Source of the DNA: Deltaproteobacteria bacterium
GTDB lineage: Bacteria > Desulfobacterota > DSM-4660 > Desulfatiglandales > Desulfatiglandaceae
Direction of reading: 5' to 3'
Assembly (NCBI GenBank): GCA_021737785.1
Contig: JAIPDI010000021.1
Span: forward strand, 1 to 64,000
Length of the DNA stretch: 64,000 nt
Positions 53,465-62,215 of the stretch are shown here, in pieces. The position numbers were made by a program, and so were the translations under genes. The notes under the pieces are model-generated. The model ran no database searches. It was given only the letters and a program-made list of their open reading frames with translations, and was not told the origin of the DNA. Each line of letters begins with the position of its first letter. Position 1 is the stretch's first letter.

Positions 53465-55096
53465 GTGAAAAATGCAAACATACTGCTTCTGTACACAGAC
53501 CGGTATTATCTCACCAAGCAGGTCTATCCCTTTGGACTGGATCTGATCGCCGATCATCTTCGTTGGCACGGGCATCGGGTTACCCTCGAATATCCCTTCC
53601 TGCCCGAGCCCGATCCGGAGACAAACCTGGTGAATATCCTGGAAGAGAACCGACCGGACATCATCGGCTTGGGCATACGCAACCTGGACACCTGCCTCTC
53701 CTGCGAACCCCACGGCGATTATGCCGGCAAAGATTTCAGGACCTTTTACTTCCTTCCGGAAATACGGAAAATCGTCGATTTCCTCAAGATGCATTCCCCC
53801 GGGATCCCTGTCATTGCGGGGGGAGGGGGATTTACCATCTCTCCCAAGGCGATTTTGGAATACCTAGATATCGAATACGGGATAACAGGAGAGGGCGAAG
53901 AACCGATCAGGCAGTTTGTGGATGCCTTTCCGGACAGAGAAAGGATCCGGGGGGTCAGCGGGCTCGTCTACAGGGATGAAGGAGGTGTCCGGCACAATCC
54001 CCGGAATGCCTTTGGTTTTGCCGAAGGCACCGGTTCAGGCATCCGGGAAGCGAGATTCCGCTTCGCCTTTGAGACCACCGGTCTTCCGGTGCAGGTGAAG
54101 CGGGGGTGCAATCAGACGTGCAGCTACTGCGTGGAGCCGATCATCGAGACCGGGAAAATCGTATTCAGGGAAATGGATCGGATCATCGCGGAACTAAAGG
54201 CCCTGTCCCAGGGGGATGCCGGGATCAGGGAGATATTTTTTGTGGACACCGAATTCAATCTTCCGGATCTCACCTACTGTACCCGTTTGATTCAACGGAT
54301 TATCCTGGAAGGCCTTCATGAGCGGTTTGGTTTCACCTCGCAGTTTTTGCCCAAGCCCTTTGATTCCGATTTTGCCGCGCTTCTGGCCGAAGCCGGGTTT
54401 TCCATTATTCTGACCTGCGACAGCTTCTCCGATACGGTCCTGAAGCGGAATTATACCTCCTATTGCCGGAGGGATATCCGGAACACCCTGGAGATGTGTG
54501 AACACCACGGCCTCCCCTGCACCCTGTCCATGATCTTCGGCCTTCCCGGCGAAACCTATGAGACCGTGGAGGATTCCATTGAACAGATGAAAAGATACGG
54601 GCCGGGTCCTTTGAGACGGTATGAATATACGGTGGGCGGAAGGATCTATCAGGGGACCCGCTTATGTCGGATGGTTGAGAAGGGTGAAGGATTGGAGCAT
54701 GTCTATGGAATGCGGTCCCAGGGGTATCTGGCCCCTTGCTATTTCTGTTCCCCTGAAAGCCCGTTTACCCTGAAAAAATATATAGAGAAGGGTCTGGGTT
54801 ACGCCATCGCCTACGACAACCCCTATGATGGGGCGGCCGGCCGGTCTCTCGCCATGGCCTATATGGCGGACCAGGAACAGTGGGACCGGGTCGTTTCCAT
54901 ATTCACGGCCAGCAGCATTCCCGCCCGCTTACGGATCTATGATTACCTTTTTCAAAAGATGACCGGAGCGGGCAGAATCCATGAGGCAAAAATCATATCT
55001 GAAAACCTGCTGACCGCCATGGAGGGGGATGCCGGCAACGACTATGGGGAAGAGGTGTCGCTCATCCGGTTCTATCTGGGGTGTCTCATGCAGTGA
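53465..55096 (+). CDS. Radical SAM protein with an N-terminal B12-binding-type domain
   Basis: A 543-residue enzyme. Residues 1-165 have a cobalamin-binding-like Rossmann fold (ANILLLYTDRYYLTKQVYPFGLDLIADHLRWHG; PDIIGLGIRN; PVIAGGGGFTISP) but no DxHxxG, so if B12 is bound it would be base-off without a His ligand. The radical SAM cluster is RGCNQTCSYC. The rest fits a TIM-barrel with GLPGET. GTG 53465 is chosen for GGGGGAG 3 bases upstream; a longer frame starts at 53426. It points from fdhAB to fdhE and ends 8 bases from the end of fdhE, which is convergent. Function unknown. Confidence 0.85.
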   Translation: MKNANILLLYTDRYYLTKQVYPFGLDLIADHLRWHGHRVTLEYPFLPEPDPETNLVNILEENRPDIIGLGIRNLDTCLSCEPHGDYAGKDFRTFYFLPEIRKIVDFLKMHSPGIPVIAGGGGFTISPKAILEYLDIEYGITGEGEEPIRQFVDAFPDRERIRGVSGLVYRDEGGVRHNPRNAFGFAEGTGSGIREARFRFAFETTGLPVQVKRGCNQTCSYCVEPIIETGKIVFREMDRIIAELKALSQGDAGIREIFFVDTEFNLPDLTYCTRLIQRIILEGLHERFGFTSQFLPKPFDSDFAALLAEAGFSIILTCDSFSDTVLKRNYTSYCRRDIRNTLEMCEHHGLPCTLSMIFGLPGETYETVEDSIEQMKRYGPGPLRRYEYTVGGRIYQGTRLCRMVEKGEGLEHVYGMRSQGYLAPCYFCSPESPFTLKKYIEKGLGYAIAYDNPYDGAAGRSLAMAYMADQEQWDRVVSIFTASSIPARLRIYDYLFQKMTGAGRIHEAKIISENLLTAMEGDAGNDYGEEVSLIRFYLGCLMQ

Positions 55097-55104
55097 ACCC
55101 CCAT

Positions 55105-55932
55105 TTATTTAAACCCGTTCTCCTGGGCCAGCAGATCCAAATGAAGCGTGGCCAGATTTTCCAATTCGAGGGGGGCTGCCTCTTCAAAGGTCTTCTTATC
55201 GATGGTCTTGATATACCTGAGGCATTCCCTGCAGAAATAAACCCGAAAGCCCTCTTCCTCTTCGGCCTCGAAGTATCCCAGTCGTTCCTGTTCCGTGGTG
55301 CTGCAGAAAGGGCATTGAATCCGGGGAAAGGGCCATTCCTGGCCGCACAGCTCGCAGTGGAGGTATCGCTTGCCGGTCTTTTCAAACCCGGCCATGTCCG
55401 GCTGAGATCCGCAGACGGGGCAGTAGCCCTTGTCCCATCCGGTGTTGTCCATATCTTTTGCGGCTGTTTCTCGAAATCGCTCAATGGACGGCCGCAGGGC
55501 GGTCTTTCCCAGAAACGCCAGCACATTGGGGTCCAGATCCACCTCTATTGCCATGTCGGTCAAGGTCTTTTCATCCTGACTCAGGATTCCCCGGAACAGT
55601 CTTTCCGCCCAGTCGTCCGCAGATTCGATCTGTTTCAGGGCCTTTTTCAGCCCTTTTACGTCATCCCTCCCCGCTTGGCTCAGGTGCACCAGGAACGCCT
55701 TCAGCAGGTCGGCCGCTGAATCGAAATCAAGGGGGAGATCTTCTCTTGAGAAGAGGGGAAACCCCTCCTGCTGCTGGATTTCCCTGATCCCCTGGTTCAC
55801 CTGAACCGGCTTGACCCCGGGCGATGCCTGGGCCATGAGAAGGGCGAGTTCCCGAAAAGGGGCCAGCGCGGTCCTGGCGGCCGGTCTTTGCTGAATCAAC
55901 CGATCAATATGTGATACTAGGTCCCGGGTCAT
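55105..55932 (-). CDS. fdhE: Formate dehydrogenase accessory protein FdhE
   Basis: A 275-residue protein needed for export-ready, active formate dehydrogenase. Four CxxC pairs bind iron: CPVC, CELC, CPFC and CREC (in YCPVCGSQPDMAGFEKTG and IQCPFCSTTEQERLGYFE). It acts in the cytoplasm on FdhA/FdhB before Tat export. GGGAGA is 6 bases before ATG 55932 and lies at the end of a possible small ORF. Confidence 0.93.
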   Translation of the reverse strand: MTRDLVSHIDRLIQQRPAARTALAPFRELALLMAQASPGVKPVQVNQGIREIQQQEGFPLFSREDLPLDFDSAADLLKAFLVHLSQAGRDDVKGLKKALKQIESADDWAERLFRGILSQDEKTLTDMAIEVDLDPNVLAFLGKTALRPSIERFRETAAKDMDNTGWDKGYCPVCGSQPDMAGFEKTGKRYLHCELCGQEWPFPRIQCPFCSTTEQERLGYFEAEEEEGFRVYFCRECLRYIKTIDKKTFEEAAPLELENLATLHLDLLAQENGFK

Positions 55933-55935
55933 ACA

Positions 55936-56070
55936 TCATCTCCCTTTTTGTGCGGATTTAAAGGTTAACAGGTGCAGGGTCCACAATTCAGTCCTGATCA
56001 AGGCGGGATTGCCGGCCGTCATCTTCTGTTGCACCCATTCCCCTTCGCAGTGCACTTCATGTGAAATCAC
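55936..56070 (-). CDS. Possible small protein upstream of fdhE (44 aa)
   Basis: A GTG-initiated frame of 44 codons ending at TGA (55938-55936). The encoded SHEVHCEGEWVQQKMTAG and ALIRTELWTLHLLTFK segments look protein-like (two Trp, balanced charge). Its end carries the ribosome site of fdhE and stops 4 bases before that start, suggesting translational coupling. It has no clear ribosome site of its own. No family recognised. Confidence 0.4.
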   Translation of the reverse strand: MISHEVHCEGEWVQQKMTAGNPALIRTELWTLHLLTFKSAQKGR

Positions 56071-56364
56071 AAAAGTTTAAAGATATGAGAGGTTCTGTGC
56101 CTGACGCTTCCCCATGTTGTATATCATGGAAGATGCCCAATAGCAAGGACTGGTCCCGGGAATAAAAGGCCGGCGTTGGGATGACGTATATGAACCATGA
56201 TGTGAGCATTAAGTCACTGGAAGACCCACCCGCCGACACAGATAACAACGCCTGAAGGCGCCACCCATTTTTCGCCCTTTGGTTGCATGACCGAAATGAC
56301 AAAATTCCCTTGAAGAGTCAACCAAAGAGCACCCCTGCATCGGTAATGCCTTTCAGCAGATTTT
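56071..56364. other. Gene-free region between fdhE and the glycosyltransferase
   Basis: No gene supported. The 5' side of the small fdhE-linked ORF and a possible promoter should lie here, but no clear -35/-10 pair was found. Confidence 0.4.
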
Positions 56365-57459
56365 CTACCTCTGCGGCTCCCGCAGGATGCGCTCCAGGTG
56401 GGTTTCCACGACGGAGATCACCTCTTCCGCCTTCAGGTCGTCCAGACAGCGGCTCTTTTCGGTCCCCTGACATCCCTTCTGGCGGCAGGGCTGACACCAC
56501 ATCCCCTTGGTGGCCACGCAATGGCGTTCCCCCCTGGGGGCCCAGCTGAGCGGTGACGATGGGCCGAATATCCCTATTGTGGGAACATTGACGGCGCAGG
56601 CCATATGAAGGGCGGCGGTATCCACACCCACGAACAGGCTGCATGTCCGGAGTATCGCAGGGAGTTCTCCGATGGAGGTCTTTCCCGCAAGATTGAAGGC
56701 CCGGCCCCTGAACGCTTTTGTCAGCGCTTCTGCGCGGGCCTGTTCGGCTGAAGATCCTGTGACGATGACGGAGAACCCCCGTGTTCCGGTGAGGTGACGC
56801 ATGAGGGAAATCCATTCCCTCGGCTGCCATTCCTTGTACTGCCACAGGGAAAAGGGATGGATGGCCGCGATGGGCCGCCGGTCCGGTATGCCGGCCTCCC
56901 TGAAAACGACCCGGGCCCTCTTTTTCCGCTTTTCCGGTATATGCAGGGCCGGGAAGGGATCCCCCGTTGATAAACCGAATGGTGCGAGGATATTGAGATT
57001 GTGTTCCGGGGCGTATTGAATGGCCTCGTTTACAGGCCGCACGAGATGGGTAAACAGATTGTTCCGCCACCACGGGCCCTCTTCTGCAAACCGGCCGATC
57101 CGGTACGGGGCCCCCGAAAGGAAGGCCGCGATGGCGCCCCGGGACCCGGTTCTGAGGTCAATGGCCAGAGAAAACCGTGGGTTACGGAGGGTCTTCAGGA
57201 ATCGGGCATGGTAGGCGAGACCCCGGCGTAACCCGCGCCGCTGCTTGTCCACAGAGATGACGCCATCTGTCCATGGACAGTCTTCAGCCAGTTCCCGCGC
57301 ATGTTCTCTGACGCACACCGTCAGCTCGTTGTCCGGGAAATGCCGGCGCAGGGTCCTGATAGCGGGCATGGTGAGGACCACATCGCCGATGTCCCCCAAC
57401 TGGATAAGGAGGACCCCGCCTTTCGGTTCCGGCAGGACTATGCTTCCTTCAACCAACAT
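56365..57459 (-). CDS. Glycosyltransferase family 9 (heptosyltransferase type)
   Basis: A 364-residue GT-B enzyme of the WaaF/WaaC type: GVLLIQLGDIGDVVLTMPAIRTLRRHFP at the N-terminus, AIHPFSLWQYKEWQPREWISLM and GVDTAALHMACAVNVPTIGIFGPSSPLSWAP in the C-terminal half. It adds heptose or a related sugar to lipopolysaccharide core. It follows the family 2 glycosyltransferase by 9 bases on the same strand. Confidence 0.9.
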   Translation of the reverse strand: MLVEGSIVLPEPKGGVLLIQLGDIGDVVLTMPAIRTLRRHFPDNELTVCVREHARELAEDCPWTDGVISVDKQRRGLRRGLAYHARFLKTLRNPRFSLAIDLRTGSRGAIAAFLSGAPYRIGRFAEEGPWWRNNLFTHLVRPVNEAIQYAPEHNLNILAPFGLSTGDPFPALHIPEKRKKRARVVFREAGIPDRRPIAAIHPFSLWQYKEWQPREWISLMRHLTGTRGFSVIVTGSSAEQARAEALTKAFRGRAFNLAGKTSIGELPAILRTCSLFVGVDTAALHMACAVNVPTIGIFGPSSPLSWAPRGERHCVATKGMWCQPCRQKGCQGTEKSRCLDDLKAEEVISVVETHLERILREPQR

Positions 57460-57468
57460 GGCCCCTTC

Positions 57469-58383
57469 TCAGGGACATCCTTTCATGTGCCAGGCAATCA
57501 ACTGAGCGTACATGACGAGCCTCCTGTTGAGATTCCTTTTCAGACCGAGGGTCAGGCCGACGCCTAAGAGCGAAATGGCCGTATTGATGAGCAGACGGGA
57601 AAAGATAATCACGCAGATGAGCGCATAGGACCCCGGTCGCCACTTCTTAAAATAGACGTATCTGGATCGATAAAAGAGGATACGGGCGTCCGCCCTGGCG
57701 GCCGCGCTCTTTCCCTGGGCATGATAGATCCGTGCTGAGGGAACAAAACAGATTTTCCACCCGGCCCGCTTCATCCGATACGCCCAGTCGGTTTCTTCCA
57801 TAAAAAAGAAATATCGTTCGTCCAGGGGCCCCACTCGATCGACGGCCTCTTTTCGAACCATCATACAGGCGCCGATGCAGGAATCGACTTCAATCGGTCC
57901 GGTGTATTCCCGCCTTTTGCTGGGGAACCTCCGGGGAAAAAGGAGTCGAAGGAGGGTCTCATTGGATGCCAGGGAGAGGAGGGAGGGAAAATTGGCGATG
58001 GAATTCTGTCTGGATCCATCGCGGTTCAACAGTTGGCCGCAGGCAATCCCCACCATCGGGTTGGCCTGCATGAAATCATAGAGCCGGTTGACAGCGCCCT
58101 CCGTCAGGGCGGCGTCGGTATTGAGGAGCACGGCGTAGCGTCCTTTCAACCGTTCAAGGGCGAGATTGACGGCGGCTGCAAAGCCCAGGTTGGCTGGGTT
58201 TTCGATCACATGAATGCCTGGAAAGCGCTCTTTGGCCGCGGTAACGCTCCCATCGGAGGATCCGTTGTCCACCAGCCAGATCTCGAAGGGAATCCCCCTG
58301 AGGGTCTTATAAACAGAGTCGAGACATGCGAGGAGGAGGTCTCTGGTATTCCAGTTGACAATGATAAAAGAGATGTCGGTCAT
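57469..58383 (-). CDS. Glycosyltransferase family 2
   Basis: A 304-residue GT-A enzyme: ISFIIVNWNTRDLLLACLDSVYKT, WLVDNGSSDGSV and LNTDAALTEGAVN (the DXD-like donor site), and FFFMEETDWAYRMKRAGWKICFVPSARIYHAQGKS, which is typical of rhamnosyltransferase-type enzymes. A hydrophobic C-terminal segment (YALICVIIFSRLLINTAISLLGVGL) tethers it to the membrane. It likely extends a surface polysaccharide, possibly using the GDP-sugars of 4714-6773. That link is inference. Confidence 0.9.
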   Translation of the reverse strand: MTDISFIIVNWNTRDLLLACLDSVYKTLRGIPFEIWLVDNGSSDGSVTAAKERFPGIHVIENPANLGFAAAVNLALERLKGRYAVLLNTDAALTEGAVNRLYDFMQANPMVGIACGQLLNRDGSRQNSIANFPSLLSLASNETLLRLLFPRRFPSKRREYTGPIEVDSCIGACMMVRKEAVDRVGPLDERYFFFMEETDWAYRMKRAGWKICFVPSARIYHAQGKSAAARADARILFYRSRYVYFKKWRPGSYALICVIIFSRLLINTAISLLGVGLTLGLKRNLNRRLVMYAQLIAWHMKGCP

Positions 58384-58475
58384 CGGTTTAATCGCTGGTC
58401 ATTTCGTGAGGGGGTGAGGAATCAAGCAACAGGGCCTGACGCCCGGCATTGTGGAAGCACCTGAAAAGCCGGATG

Positions 58476-59264
58476 CTAGAGATGAACCTCTTCAAATCCC
58501 CGAGGGGCTTCCTGTTGGAACAGGGAGTCCGGAACCGGGCGGTTAAAGACCATCTTCCTGATCTCGAGGGTCAATCGAATCGTGTCCTTGGCATCGGTTA
58601 ACCCGATTTCCCTTCCATATATTAAATTGCCCGCCTCCTCAAAATCGGAAAACGACATGGCAACTCCTTGTCGCCGCCACCAGACCCTTTGGGGGAGGCT
58701 GCTGTCGGGATAGAGATCAATGACCCGGATGTCAGAGTTCTGTCTATCGGACAAGGTGATCCGGTCGCCTTTTTCGGAGCGGGCCTGGTGAAAAGGGGGC
58801 AGCACCGGATAGGCCCTGGCGAGGGACCAGAGGAGATCGGAATCGAGGGGGAACGGGAGTTGCTTCAACAGGAGGGGGCTTCCGAGACGTCCTCGGTAAT
58901 GGCGCTTTTCAGAAAAAGAGAGGACATCCAGGCGCGGGCCATCCACCAGGATATGGAGGAGGGGGCGGCCCCAGGCATGGGTGATCTCGATCCGGATGCT
59001 GGAGGGGTCCCGACGGGCGACGATCAGAACCTCTGCCTCTGATCGGGTCCCCTGGCGCTCGATGGTGAGGGTTCCGGAAGAAAAGAGGGTGTGGACGGCG
59101 CTTTCCTGTTCCTTATAGGACGATATGATGCCCGCAATCTGGGAGTGGCCGAGGGGGGGCGATGGGGGTCTGGTCATCATCCGGGCGCAGCCGGTTGAGA
59201 GGAGAAGCACCGCTACCCAAAGCAGCCCCAGAAAAAGGGGGGTCTTTTGGTTGAGGAAAGTCAA
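58476..59264 (-). CDS. DUF4292-type outer-membrane lipoprotein
   Basis: A 262-residue lipoprotein: signal FLGLLWVAVLLLSTGC with a clear lipobox, then a LolA/LolB-like fold (LFSSGTLTIERQGTRSEAEVLIVARRDPSSIRIEITHAWGRPLLHILVDGPRLDVLS). DUF4292 proteins resemble LolB and may help lipoproteins or lipids reach the outer membrane. The start is a TTG overlapping the TPR gene's TGA, so translation is coupled. It lacks an independent Shine-Dalgarno. Confidence 0.78.
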   Translation of the reverse strand: MTFLNQKTPLFLGLLWVAVLLLSTGCARMMTRPPSPPLGHSQIAGIISSYKEQESAVHTLFSSGTLTIERQGTRSEAEVLIVARRDPSSIRIEITHAWGRPLLHILVDGPRLDVLSFSEKRHYRGRLGSPLLLKQLPFPLDSDLLWSLARAYPVLPPFHQARSEKGDRITLSDRQNSDIRVIDLYPDSSLPQRVWWRRQGVAMSFSDFEEAGNLIYGREIGLTDAKDTIRLTLEIRKMVFNRPVPDSLFQQEAPRGFEEVHL

Positions 59265-61069
59265 TTTTTTTGCTTCAAAAGCTCCTGCACCTCGGTTATC
59301 TTTTCTTTGACTTGTTTCTCCTGTGCAGGGTTCAAGGAGAGGGCCTTCATATAATAGCGGAGCGCTTTTTCATAATCCTGTTTCTTGAAATAGACGTCAC
59401 CCAGATGCTCATGGATGGTGGGATCATTGGGTGTGAGTTGTACCGCCTTTTCAAGGTGGAGAACGGCCTTGTCATAAATCCCCTTCTTGTAATACACCCA
59501 TCCGAGGCTGTCCATGATGTACCCGCTCTCAGGTCTAATTGCCAATGCCTTTTTAATGAGGGCCATTGCCTCGTCCAGCCTGATCCCCTCTTCGGCATAG
59601 GTATACCCGATGTAGTTGAGTGCGTCCGCATGGTTCGGATCGATTTCAAGGATCTTCCGCATCTGTTCAATGCTTGCTTCCTTGTCCCCTTTCTTATCCA
59701 GAAGCGCGCCCAGCCGGAAGATAAGGTCGATATTGCGGCCGTCTAATTTCAGCCCCTCCCGGATAACGGTGATGGCCTGGTCGTATGCCTCCTTGGCCTC
59801 GTAAACAGATGCAAGCATCAGATAGAGTTCGATCCTGTCCTGCTCCAGTGATATGGCTTTTTCCATGACCTCGATGGCCGCATCGAATTCTTCCTGTGTG
59901 GTCAGAAGATGGGCGATGTGTATCTGGGCATTGACAAAGTATTGGGAAGCGGAAGGGATCTTTCTGAAGTGTTCCAGGGCGCTCTTGATCTCTCCTTTCT
60001 CTTCATAGGCAGTGGCCAGGTAGTACCTCGATTTATCGTCACCCGGCCAGGCATTGACGATCAATTCCAGCTCTGTTATGGAATCTTCAATCTTCCCCTG
60101 CCTCAGATAAATGAGTCCAAGCGCCTGACGCTCGGGCGCCCCCGGGGTTGAGTGTTTCAGGATCTCTTTGGCCTGGTCTTCGGATTCTTCTTGAAGGCCC
60201 ATTTTCAGGTATAAAACCGCCAGTCTTTCCCGGGCCGGGATATTGTCCGGGTAGAGTTCCACCAGTTTCCGATAGGTGCTGACGGCATCTTCCTCTCTGT
60301 CTGTCATCTGATACAGCGTGGCCATGTCAAAAAGGGCGGGTTCCAGGCCTTCATTGAGTCGCAACGCCTCCCCCAATGCCTTTTCCGCCTCGTTGTAGCG
60401 ATTCATTTCCAGATGGATACGGCCGCGGTAGTAATGGGCCACCACCAGTTCAGGATTTTGTTCGATCAGTATGTCCAGGTGATCAAGGGCCTCCTGGAGC
60501 TGCCGCTCTCTCACCAGTATGGTGGTCAACAGGAGCCGGATGCGCTGGTTCCCCGGTTCCATGTGAAGGATCTTCCGATAATGTTCCACTGCCAGGTCAT
60601 CATTGCCGGTGAGCGCGTAGAGATCCCCTGTCAATGTGATGCTCGTGGCGTCCGAAGGATCCAGATCGACCGCCTTTTGAGCATAGGCCAGGGCCTCGGG
60701 GTACTCTCTCAGCTCTTTTAGAAGGAGCGCCATTTTCTGGTGCAGATAAACCGAGTCGGGATCTTGCTGGATTGCGGATTCAAGGTATGTCCGGGCTTCT
60801 TCGAGATTTCCCCGGGTCAAGGAGATGGCCGCCATGGTAAAATCCCGGTAGGCCTGCTGGAGTTGATCTTTTTCCGTGATCCGAACCACCTCTTCGGTCT
60901 GTTCAACCGAGGGGGCTTCTTTCAAAATAGTGGAGGGTGTCGGCGCACACGCGGAGACGGCCCCCAGGAAAGTGAGGAAACCCACCCGGCACGTTATCAA
61001 GAACCTGTTCAGGAACGGCCGTTGAGGGCTGGTGCGATCTCTGGTGGAGGGTACGGCAGACGGTTTCAT
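59261..61069 (-). CDS. TPR-repeat lipoprotein
   Basis: A 602-residue protein with a signal and lipobox (FLTFLGAVSAC) followed by well over ten tetratricopeptide repeats (for example DSVYLHQKMALLLKELREYPEALAYAQKAVDLDPSD and ALNYIGYTYAEEGIRLDEAMALIKKALAIRP) and a short coiled tail. TPR solenoids bind protein partners, often in outer-membrane assembly. The start at 61069 has GAGGA just upstream; the longer frame overlaps rpoH. It is translationally linked to the DUF4292 lipoprotein, which suggests the two work together. Confidence 0.88.
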   Translation of the reverse strand: MKPSAVPSTRDRTSPQRPFLNRFLITCRVGFLTFLGAVSACAPTPSTILKEAPSVEQTEEVVRITEKDQLQQAYRDFTMAAISLTRGNLEEARTYLESAIQQDPDSVYLHQKMALLLKELREYPEALAYAQKAVDLDPSDATSITLTGDLYALTGNDDLAVEHYRKILHMEPGNQRIRLLLTTILVRERQLQEALDHLDILIEQNPELVVAHYYRGRIHLEMNRYNEAEKALGEALRLNEGLEPALFDMATLYQMTDREEDAVSTYRKLVELYPDNIPARERLAVLYLKMGLQEESEDQAKEILKHSTPGAPERQALGLIYLRQGKIEDSITELELIVNAWPGDDKSRYYLATAYEEKGEIKSALEHFRKIPSASQYFVNAQIHIAHLLTTQEEFDAAIEVMEKAISLEQDRIELYLMLASVYEAKEAYDQAITVIREGLKLDGRNIDLIFRLGALLDKKGDKEASIEQMRKILEIDPNHADALNYIGYTYAEEGIRLDEAMALIKKALAIRPESGYIMDSLGWVYYKKGIYDKAVLHLEKAVQLTPNDPTIHEHLGDVYFKKQDYEKALRYYMKALSLNPAQEKQVKEKITEVQELLKQKN

Positions 61070-61161
61070 TCTTCCTCGTGGACATCCACCTCGGGGAGGC
61101 GTCAACCGCCCCTCGGCAAATGGGTATCGTGTTAATGCCGGGGTGGAGAAGCGGATCTCCA

Positions 61162-62133
61162 TTACTTCAGGAAATCCCCGAACTCTTCGTCGAAATTAGG
61201 TATTTTTTCCTTCAGCCATTTCTTTATCTGATTGATGATTTTTTCCTGGAGCTGCCGGATCCTTTCGCGGGAAATATTGTATTTGTCCCCCAGATCCTGA
61301 AGCGTCAACGGCTTTTCCGCCATGATGCGATTGTCAAATATGTCGGCCTCTTTGCCCGAAAGGGTTTTGCGGAATTCGCGCAGGCTCTTGATGAGGAGAT
61401 CGCGATTTTCCATCTCTGAGAGTTGATCGTCTATGGGTGTCCTCGGGTCGGGCAGGAAGGCCCCGAAGGCCTCTCTTGAATCTTCACCCATGGGCGAACT
61501 GAGGGAAACCTCCCATCCACCCAGACGTTGCGTCATTTCAACGACTTCTTCTTCTTTGACGTCGAGCCTTTCGGCCAGCAGCCTGGGTTCAGGGGCAAAG
61601 CCCTGGGCGATCAGTTTGTCCCGTTCCTTTGCGAGGTTGAAAAATAATTTGCGCTGGCTCTGTGTCGTCCCAATTTTGACCAACTTCCAGTTATCCATGA
61701 TAAACTTAAGGATATAGGCCTTGATCCAGAACGAAGCATAGTAGGAAAATTTTATCCCCCGATAGGGATCGAATTTTTTCACTGCCTGGAGGAGGCCCAG
61801 GTTCCCTTCCTGGATCAGGTCCAGCAGATTTTTTGTCCAGTACCGGTGAAAATCCATGGCGATCTTTACAACCAGTCTCAGATTGGCGGTGACGAGCTTG
61901 AAGGCGGCCTCGTCATCCTTCTGTTCCATGACCCGTATGGCCAGTTCTCTCTCTTCCTCTCTCGTAAGGAGGTCATACCGCTTTATCTCGATCAGGTAAA
62001 TCTGGAGCGGGTCAAAGGGGACCAGGGCGGTTTCCGCGAGGTGAACAGACGGGGGCAATACCCTTTCTTTTTTCCTTTTCGCAGGCGAATCTTTCATCTC
62101 TTCGGGTGTGTATGCCTTTTTGGGGTCCTTCAT
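61162..62133 (-). CDS. rpoH: RpoH-type (sigma32) sigma factor
   Basis: A 323-residue sigma70-family factor. Region 2 reads NLRLVVKIAMDFHRYWTKNLLDLIQEGNLGLLQAVKKFDPYRGIKFSYYASFWIKAYILKFIM. The RpoH box QRKLFFNL follows (TTQSQRKLFFNLAKERD), and region 4 is LTLQDLGDKYNISRERIRQLQEKIINQIKKWL. It directs heat-shock promoters. The N-terminal 40 residues are an extra charged extension. It sits between tyrS and the TPR gene in one run of minus-strand genes. Confidence 0.93.
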   Translation of the reverse strand: MKDPKKAYTPEEMKDSPAKRKKERVLPPSVHLAETALVPFDPLQIYLIEIKRYDLLTREEERELAIRVMEQKDDEAAFKLVTANLRLVVKIAMDFHRYWTKNLLDLIQEGNLGLLQAVKKFDPYRGIKFSYYASFWIKAYILKFIMDNWKLVKIGTTQSQRKLFFNLAKERDKLIAQGFAPEPRLLAERLDVKEEEVVEMTQRLGGWEVSLSSPMGEDSREAFGAFLPDPRTPIDDQLSEMENRDLLIKSLREFRKTLSGKEADIFDNRIMAEKPLTLQDLGDKYNISRERIRQLQEKIINQIKKWLKEKIPNFDEEFGDFLK

Positions 62134-62215
62134 AAAAAGACGCTGCCATCCATCCCATCCACGGGGATTCCCGCAGGCGATATAATTTTTGTGGTCATCT
62201 TAAAAAGGTAATCCC

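Noticed and set aside
56060-56071. TGTGA-AA-TCACA as a CRP site
   Set aside because: The half-sites are 2 bases apart rather than 6, so it does not fit CRP/FNR spacing.
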